Below are positions 51,501-60,500 of a stretch of DNA of 64,000 nt, one piece after another. Source of the stretch: Ricordea florida. Taxonomy: Eukaryota > Cnidaria > Anthozoa > Corallimorpharia > Ricordeidae. Under the pieces are notes generated by a model. The model was given only the letters and a program-made list of their open reading frames with translations, ran no database searches and was not told where the DNA came from. Within the stretch, counting starts at the first letter, position 1; each line of letters opens with the position of its first letter. A program made the translations under genes and the position numbers. Where the stretch lies: contig OX453281.1 in the NCBI GenBank assembly GCA_949710005.1, positions 23,698,333 through 23,762,332 of the forward strand, written 5' to 3'.

Positions 51501-54500
51501 TCAAGACACCAAATCACCGCCTTCTAGCGTCCTGAAATGACCATGTGCATAAGTGTTTATCCCATTTTCCATTATCACACGTTTATCGTCCTCGCGTGAT
51601 AATGCAATCTTATTGATAGTTTCAGTATACATGTCATGATTATGACTCCTTATGGTGTTCATCTTCCGTCTCTGGGATTGGCCACTGAAAAGACAAGTCT
51701 TGTAATCTTGGAAACTTATGCTTTTGCTAACCACTGCCTTGTTAACACCCTTACACTTCTTGACTTCTTTCTCCTTGTCCGTCTTGAAAGCATACAGTTT
51801 GGCCCTCAGACCCACAAATTCAGTGATCTGTTCACCACCAGCCTCATCTTTGAACATCCCTCCAACTTTTTTGTTCACTCCGGTCTCAATCCCGGATGGA
51901 TGGTCCCTTGGGTAGTTGCTGGTGTCAAATTTAGCCCTCACATCTGGACTGGTATCCCTGTAAAAGTCCTCAGTCTCTATCACATAGGCTAAAGAATCCG
52001 TGTCTGTGAACAGCAACTTGGCCTTCTCCCCATACTTGGGCTTTATGTACCTGTAATGGAAATCGTACATAGTCGTCTTGCTCAGATCCAGAATGGACAA
52101 CCCCAAGTAAATGGGCTTATCAAAGACCAATCTCGTTCTCTTCATGTGGAAGGCGGTCAAATCCTCGCAAAAGATGTTCCTATGATGGAAGTTTGGCTTC
52201 ACAATCAACTTACGCGCTTTCTTCTCATCAGTAACCAACTGGATATCCACCCTCTTCCTAATGTTCTCCATGGTCTTGCCAAACACTGAGTTGTTCATCA
52301 ACTTGAAGAAGTCCTTTTCAAAATCATTCTCAGCCCTGGCTCTAAGGCTATTGTTCAAGTCAATATAGGACTTCAACCATTCCGACTCTTCGAACTTGAT
52401 CCCTCTGTGTACCTTGGTTAACTTCAAACCCAACGACAAATACTGTTTCAGAGCTTCGTGGTGTAGAATATACTTCTTCTTATCTCTCAAATTGGGAACC
52501 AACTTAACAACCCCATCAACATCCAACCTCTCTGGAGCCAATGGATAATCATTGTGAAGATCGTGTAACTCCAATGGGTACTCCAAGTCCACCTCTAATA
52601 TGCATGGATGGTTCCTCCAATCTGTCAACTCTTGATCACTCATCCACTCAAAACCATGGGTTGGTAAAGCCTTGGTCATTGCATAGCCATAGAGCCCATT
52701 AGCATCCAAATATGTGATGAACTTTGTAGGCAACCTGGGATCATAGTTCTTCATATATCGATTATTGGCCTTCCCATACCTCGTCGAGATCGTTGATATT
52801 CCACCTCTGATACCATTCTCTACCATAATCAGCATATCGGGATCCCTCAAAAGCTCCAACTCAACCTTGGTGATCTTCAATGTAGCATCCCAAGCCAGTC
52901 CAGGTGCAGTATAATGCCATGCTGGATCCAACCCATAATTCTTCATACAAACCCCTCTGAAGTTCTCAAAGACATCAGCCAACAGAATCACATCTGTTTT
53001 GAGATACAAGTCATGGTAATCCCTAAAACTTCTCATACCAAAGGCCTCCCACACGTTTCCGGCATGTTGATAATCCTCATCCGATATGTCAGTGTCGTAT
53101 AATATCGAATAGAATTCATCCTTGGGTGGTAGACTGGACACTTGTAACTTGTCAAAGCCATCAAACCAATCATATGGAAACACTCCCTTCCTAGCCAAAA
53201 GATCAAAGTTTGCCCCTTCATAGTATCTCGAGAGGTTTTCCAGAGACTCTCTCGGCAAGTTGTCAGCCAATCTAGCCAAACCACTTGCCATGAACCTAAA
53301 ACTGTCTATAAACCTAATGGAGCGTTTAATCTGAACCTCCTTCTCTTTACCATCATCCCCTTCTGCCTTCTTCATGAACTTTTCAACCACAATCTCCTTT
53401 GTGAATGAGATGTACTTTTCATCGTTGAGTGGAATACAATCTATCTTACCCTCTGATACTCCCATCTTCTTGATAAACAAATGGCTATCGTATCCAGACA
53501 AGTTGTGGAATATGACTGGGAAGAACTTGGGAGTGCTGAATTCCAGGTTACATTTCATGTGGGCCGCTCCTCTGTACCTACCTGTAAGATGACAGTGGTC
53601 AACCACCTTATCATTCCCCAGTTCACCCTCACAAATATGGCAATGAGTAGCCTTTCTATGCTTCCTATTATCGCCATGATTCATTATAAGCTTCTTTTCA
53701 GACTTGAATTGATCATAGATCTTTTTTATGTCCTCCTCCAAGCTTTCCTGGAACATTTGTGGTATGTCATCCTCAGGGGAGTCGGCTGTTCGCATCACCA
53801 ACTTGGGCTCAAAGATCTCATCATCGAAACACTTGATAAGGTAACAGAACCCTGATGGCTTGTGCTTCTGATACTGATTTGTGAAGCTATACCTTTCATC
53901 CGGGAAACAGGTGTCCAACTTCTCTGTGAAACACTCAAAATCAGCATAGATCACAAATGGCACTTGCATCTTTCGTCTGTGATTCGTGAAAGTAATGTAC
54001 TTTGGGCTGCCATCCTCTTCCATGGGCATCTGGACTTTGACTGCTTCGTTGTTTAGGCAGTACTCCATATGTTCGTCCAACGACTTTTGAGAATTGAACG
54101 AGTTTAGACAGTTATCACAATAGAAACGTGCATGCTCATTCTTATTATACTCAATAAGTCTTGACATGTTTTTGATCCAACAGTAGTGATTTGTCTCTTC
54201 GTTTGATATCAAGAGTAGGTTTATCTTTTCCACCCCTGACTTGTTACTACGCCTGATTAGGGTCGGCCCGCCATTCTCATAACCAAGGATATTAATCCCA
54301 TATGGATTCTGCCTTTCGAATTTATCTATCTGAGTTGTACTGAGTGCTGCCACTGGGAACTCTATCCCTGACCAATCGAATTTCTCTGAGTTTTCTCTCA
54401 TCTCCTTGTTAAGTCTATATGGGTGATCCTTGTTTGGGAACACAGCAGATGTCACTGCCCATTTGAAGCACTCCTGATCTTCATTCTTGACATTGATGAT

Positions 54501-57500
54501 TGCCTTCTTAGCAGCTAATTTGGGTGGTAGTTTAATATATGAACTTCCAGAAAACGGTTGAAATGGGTTTATGTGGATACGAAAGTCTATCACACCTTCA
54601 AACACCCATCCAGAGCGCTCATTCTCATATTTCTGCACCAATTCAACCAGTCTAGCTTTGATATTATCAAACATAACAAATATGTCTGTTGAAGCTGTCA
54701 CTGTCTCCATCAGTGAATGGAAATGACCTTGACTCCGCTCAATAACACGATTATTCTGGTTGTGCCTCCTCGTGAATCCACATGAAAGAATACACTTCAA
54801 CTTGAATGGCTTCCGATGTTTATACATCAAACTACGAAATGGTGTTCTAACCTTGCTAAGGAATGAAGTTGGATCATATCCAACTCTACCATTTACTATG
54901 TAAGTCCTCAAAAAGCCTCTCAGAGCCGTTTCATGTCTTTCGGGGATGAAGTAATCGGGTTCCCTTCTAACCGCATTAGCTGCCCTTCTTAATCTCCTAG
55001 TGATGGCCCTCCTGTTTGGTTCTCTAACATTGGATCTTATCCAATTTGTGGTCTGGATAATTTCACGCCTGGCAACAGCAATAGCCCTTCCATATGAAGC
55101 TCGGGCGGGTCTTGTTCTTGTGGGCCTAACTGGACCAGGGATTGGAACATTAGCTTCAACCACTCGTGGGGATCCAACAGCATTAATGAGAGCCGCTTTA
55201 CGCATGTTGCCAAAACCTTGAACCCCAGACCTCTTGGCTATGGTTCGTAATATCTTCACTGTCAAGTTCTCAAGTTGTATATCAGATAACGCTGTGAGCA
55301 TTTCAGCCTTTCTGAATCCACGAACACTCACACCAGCTCTTTTGGCTATTGACCTCAAGTCTTTCACTGTTAAGTTCTCCATCAATTGTATTTTGGAATT
55401 GTAACTCTTAAGCCAATCACCATGGTGTTGAAAAGCTTGTTTAACTTTTATACTTTTGTAACACGATCTGTGTTACAAAAAGGCTTCCATATAATTATTC
55501 AACAAATTCATTCAAGATACTTTTTTCGTCTTCGTCAAAACACCAATCAACCGCCCGACTTGGATGCCAAGCTACACGTAGTAATTCATCAGACACATCT
55601 TTGTCAAAAATTAGACTATGTTTTAACCAACCTTCATCATCAACTTCGAATCCAATACTCATAAAATGAATACACTCGTAATCACCACCATTTTCTTCAA
55701 TAAGAATATCATTTAATCTTTTAATAATGTAGTGAAAATCAAAAACGTTAAATTTTTCACCATATATAATATTAGCCATATCATCCGCCATCTTAAAACT
55801 CCTATTCTCCTCAGACTTCCGAAAATACACTTGTGTCGTCATCATATATTTAGAAGACACAATAGAAAACAAAATAAGACTCTTATACCTAAAACAAGTT
55901 TTACGAATCTGCTTCAACAGATATCTATTTCTCTTAATCAAATCATAAATATTCAAATCTTCTTCAGGTCTAAAAATCATAAACTCCATTGGACTGTTCG
56001 TCCAACGACTGAAAGAATCAAACACAATTTGCATATCATTAGCCATGTTGTCCATTTCTCAAAGCTGTACCCTAGACTGTAAATCTCAAACCAAAATTTC
56101 ACTTTAATGCCAAACTCGACCCAGACCACGCCCATCCACTCGACGATCCAGCTGAAAAAATTGACACCCTCAAAGAAAATCATCGATCAAAAAATCAAAC
56201 AACTCGAAACTCAAAAATTCTGACCGAGCTCGGTCCAGTCCCCCGACAAAAATCGACCACGCCCTTTTGACAAAATCGACCACACCCAAAAACTCGATTG
56301 AACCAAAAAAATCGTAAGACCAAAAATCGACCACACCCAAAACCACGATTTCGCAAAAAAATCGATCAAAATCAAAATTGGCCCAGAACCGGCCAAATGC
56401 AACTACTTAACGAGAAGTTGCGCATTGATCTATTTGGGCCAGAACTAAAAGTGTTGAATAAAATCAAAATTGAACGCGTGCTTAGCCAACCATGAGTTGG
56501 ACAATTCTAAAATTATCACCGCTAATCGCCGCTTAGTTACCATCAAGGCGGTTGCTTAAAAGCTTGGCATATCAACATAGTGCCCATGCTCTACTGAACC
56601 GCGACGATGGCGGATTATTAATTACCTAACATTTATTTACACCTTGTAATTAAGCAATACGTTTTGTCACAAGTACTAAAAGGAACTTCACAGCCTACAA
56701 TCTTGGAGAAAATCTTTGGACAGAAGACGAAGCTTTAGACATTTACTGAAATACCTCGCCGTTCCCCCCCCCCCCCCCCTGTTATATCGATTTCATGCTC
56801 GAAACCTTTCAGGAATGTTTTTTTTGGTATCTTACCAGAATTGAAGTGGTAGTGAGGAAGGGGAGAGGGGGGGCGGTCGCGACTATCGTGTTCGTGGTTT
56901 GTTCTCAAGGGTTCATTGTACTTGCTGGATAACACACATTTTACTGTGTCCCAAGGCTTTTTCGCCAGGAGTAAGACACTATAACGTCAGGTCGGTGAAT
57001 TATATTTTAGCTTTTTAAGTTCCATTCATTGTTTTTAACCTGTTTTTAGCCAGCGTATCTTCAAACTGCTTAAAATCAAACTTATCCTAAATCAGTTGTT
57101 TCCAAAGCACTTGTAAGGTTAACATTGGCCGAACTTTTATACCATGAGCATGGATAAAATCAAGACAAAAAAAACATACAGAAACTTACCAAACCGCTCA
57201 TCTCCCATCAGAAGCTTAATAGCTTTTTGAAGATTGGCATCGAGATTCTAGAAAAGTGAATGAAATCACTCTTTTTATTCTGCAATGATTAACGTTAGTA
57301 AAACAAACTATGACAATAGCGTGATTGTATACATACTGATTCGACAATTTTTCAGACATTCAAGTAAATATTCCTAAAGCCGCTATTCACCAACATTAAA
57401 GAGAACAAGACGATCTAAGATCGTAAGTCGGGAAAACAGGTAGATGTGCTGTTATGAGTGTTGACCACTTATGGTGCGGAGTGGTCCAAAAAAGAAATGC

Positions 57501-60500
57501 TAAGGGTACCAAGGTCCTGGTTTCTAACGTAGCAACTTTGTCGTCGTTTCCTCGAGTTTCATCACGAGGCACCTTGTCTTTATTAGCAAATGCTCTTCTG
57601 TCACTCTGTCCACATTTTCTGTTTACTGGTAACTCATTTGATTTCTGGTTTGATTCTAGTGAGACATTCGCTAAATCATTTTATTCTCTTGCTATTTTCA
57701 GTTCGCAGAACGACCCGTTTTGAAATATACGCTCATTACACACGCCATCTTTTAGAGTGGGTCTACCGCGAATGGTGTGTGGGTCTGTATGTTTGAGCGT
57801 AGAAAAGATCTCACCATTTGTTTTCAACATATTCGCCATCAACTTCGACGTCGTAGAAAAAAGGTTGCGGCCGTATTACGCGTCTGCGGTATTCCCCATT
57901 GCACGTGACTGCGATTTGCGATGAAACTCGAGTGTAAACCTATAGTCGGTTGCCCGACTAATAATTGTTTTAGTATATACCAATGTAGCAACCTCAGTAA
58001 GAAGGTAAAGCAAACAAGAAGGGGTAGGCCGAGGCGTAAAATTTTAGTTTTTGAAGAGTAATTCGTGCGATAAAGATTTACCGGACTTTATTTTGCACAT
58101 GCAGTTTTATTATGTCATTCATTTGCGCTATTGTTTGGTCCTATCCCGGTTAAGGTTTCATCGAGGTCACGTTTTGGTTAGTTTACCTAGTGACACTTCT
58201 CGCAAACAGCTCTAAAGTGGGAACAAATGGCCGCCATTTTCATTTCGCTACGACGTCATTTTATTTAAACTGGAACCAAAACTCCCTAGCGGAAGGATTA
58301 CCCAGGAGTACGAGCATTATTCACCTCTTAGAAGGTGGATAGTGTTGAATATCCCAAGGTCGGCAGCCAATCAGATTGCTCGAAACGACAAAGTTGATGA
58401 GTTGGTATATAGTAATAGCAATTATTATATGCAATTGTGCGGCACACCGAGTTGTGGGACATCGATACAAATACTATTACACGTGTATGATATCACTGGC
58501 GGGATAGCATTTATGTGGACTTGCTACCACTTGGTACTTCGTAGATAACTAAAATATTATATTATAAGAATAAAATTAAGTGGTCGCTCGGAGATAAGCG
58601 TTTCTCTTCAAACGTTGAAAAAATATCTCATCACTTCGCTGTTTGTTTTCACACTGGAAAAGAAATGCGTTTATTTTATATAAACTACAAATTTCCGGAC
58701 TGAGAAATACCGTCTCTTAATATCATGGGTGACAAATTACTCCTTAATTTTGGCACGATATTTATAATTTCGCATGTGAAATTACAATTTTGTTATTGCA
58801 ACTTCTCCTACGGGTGCCAAAATGGCGCCTAGGTTTGAAAATGTTAAGAAGTAATTTGTCAGCCCTGATATTAATAGGCAACTAAATGTTACACTAGTGA
58901 AATTAGGGAATAATTTCACTTGCGTTTTGTGTAAAATCAAGAGAAAATGAGGAAGGAGAACGCATTTTTCATGCTGGGTTCTCTTAGTATGATAAGGAGA
59001 CAGAATCTATTTTTAGATTCAAAAACTATTTTAACTGACCAATGGTTGATGTCCTTCTCTTCACGTGGTTGTAATTTCAATGCGCCATGGGGTAATGGGG
59101 ATACCGCGCAGCCATGGAACGAGATATAAATAAATTCTGCGCTAAAAATAGATTCTGTCCTCTTATCATATCAGGCGGGGCTATGTTCTCTTTCCTCATT
59201 TTCTCTTGCCAAAATCTAATAATTTCCCGAGCCTTTTTTACTCGTCACTATACGATTACACATACAAACACCTGTAAAAATATAATAATTTTATGTCTAT
59301 CAATAATGGTAATTGAACTGAGTGGAGTGCAATTTGGTCTGAAATCATACGCGTGATTTGAAATACGACAAGTATGATTTCAGGCCAAAATTGCACTTCA
59401 CTCAGTTCAATTACCACTTTATTACACCCATTTTGAAATCACACAGTTTTTTGTCAAAATCAGTTATTTATTTATTCACTTCAGGAATACCCGGGTTTTG
59501 AAAAAGAGTAACTTCTTATGTTACGATCTGACAGACTGATATATAAATAAATAAGTCTGTTTTCTCTGTCCGTACAGGAAAGAATGACAAACGTACTTCC
59601 ACTACGAACTCAACTATTTATTTGAAACTGACAATTAAAATTCGAGTAGTCTACTAAGGGAGCAATCGCTAAACGTTTAGACGCTAACAAGCTATCTCTG
59701 ACTTCAGATCTAAATAAGTTCAGTCACCAGTGACACTTTAACTCACGAGCTCCTTTGAGATATCAACTCGAGGGCAAACAACTTCAATTCTTCTTCGGGT
59801 AGTATCTCCAGTCACGGAAAACGTGATCTCAGGTCAACTCTTGTCCACTTTAGACTAACTCCGAGCGTCCGTACGTAAGGGTAGAGCTGTGCGACAACGC
59901 ACTTATAATATATTTTCAGATAGTTCCAGAACATTCGAAACATTACAACAATAACTAGTTATAGAAGGTTACTTTACTTGTTTACATCAGGTTAGTATGT
60001 TCTAGAATTTATTCTCTAGAAGGAAGATTGCTTGACTACGCAAACATCCGCATACTTAACAGGTTCTAGAAACATCTCATAACATTTAAGAATGATGCGA
60101 TTTAGAGCAAAAAATGGTGCATTTCGGGAATAAATCACACTGCTACGGGCCAATCAAATTGCAGAGATCACCTGTGATTTCAAAATGGATGTAATAAATA
60201 CAATAATTTTACGCAATTTTGCAGGCGTCGAGTCTTTGATAGTTACAGTAAGTCAGGGCGGTCACAGGTAAGAGTAGAATCTTATCTTTTTTATCTAAGT
60301 TGCATGTTAACGTTTCACAATTCTTATTACTTTTATTGACTTTGTAAAACATTTTTTATAGTCTGTTCGTTGCATCCGGTTGATCATAGTCGTCAAGAGC
60401 TCTTTTTCATTATGCAATAATTTTTTCACGTAAATGCCTGCTGTTTGTTTGAACGATAAACCGAATAATACATGGACACCTGAAGATATGGAATTTCCCT

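Larger units (their letters stand above)
30013..56407. mobile_element. Polinton/Maverick element
   Basis: 26,395 bp between AG...CT termini with ~355-bp inverted repeats and a 5-6-bp target duplication. It carries DNA polymerase B, integrase, packaging ATPase and double-jelly-roll capsid genes, the defining set. It sits in an intron of the RNF213-like gene. About 5 kb is a nested Gypsy element and another ~2 kb is a repeat also present at 61896-63781. POLB, INT and ATPase are open. The capsid gene has a stop, the candidate penton is truncated and no protease was found. The copy is therefore recent but probably not able to form particles alone. Confidence 0.95.

Noticed and set aside
30013..56407. 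CRISPR-like or prokaryotic phage island
   Set aside because: No spaced direct repeats. Terminal repeats, intron location and Polinton gene set identify a eukaryotic transposon despite the operon-like layout.
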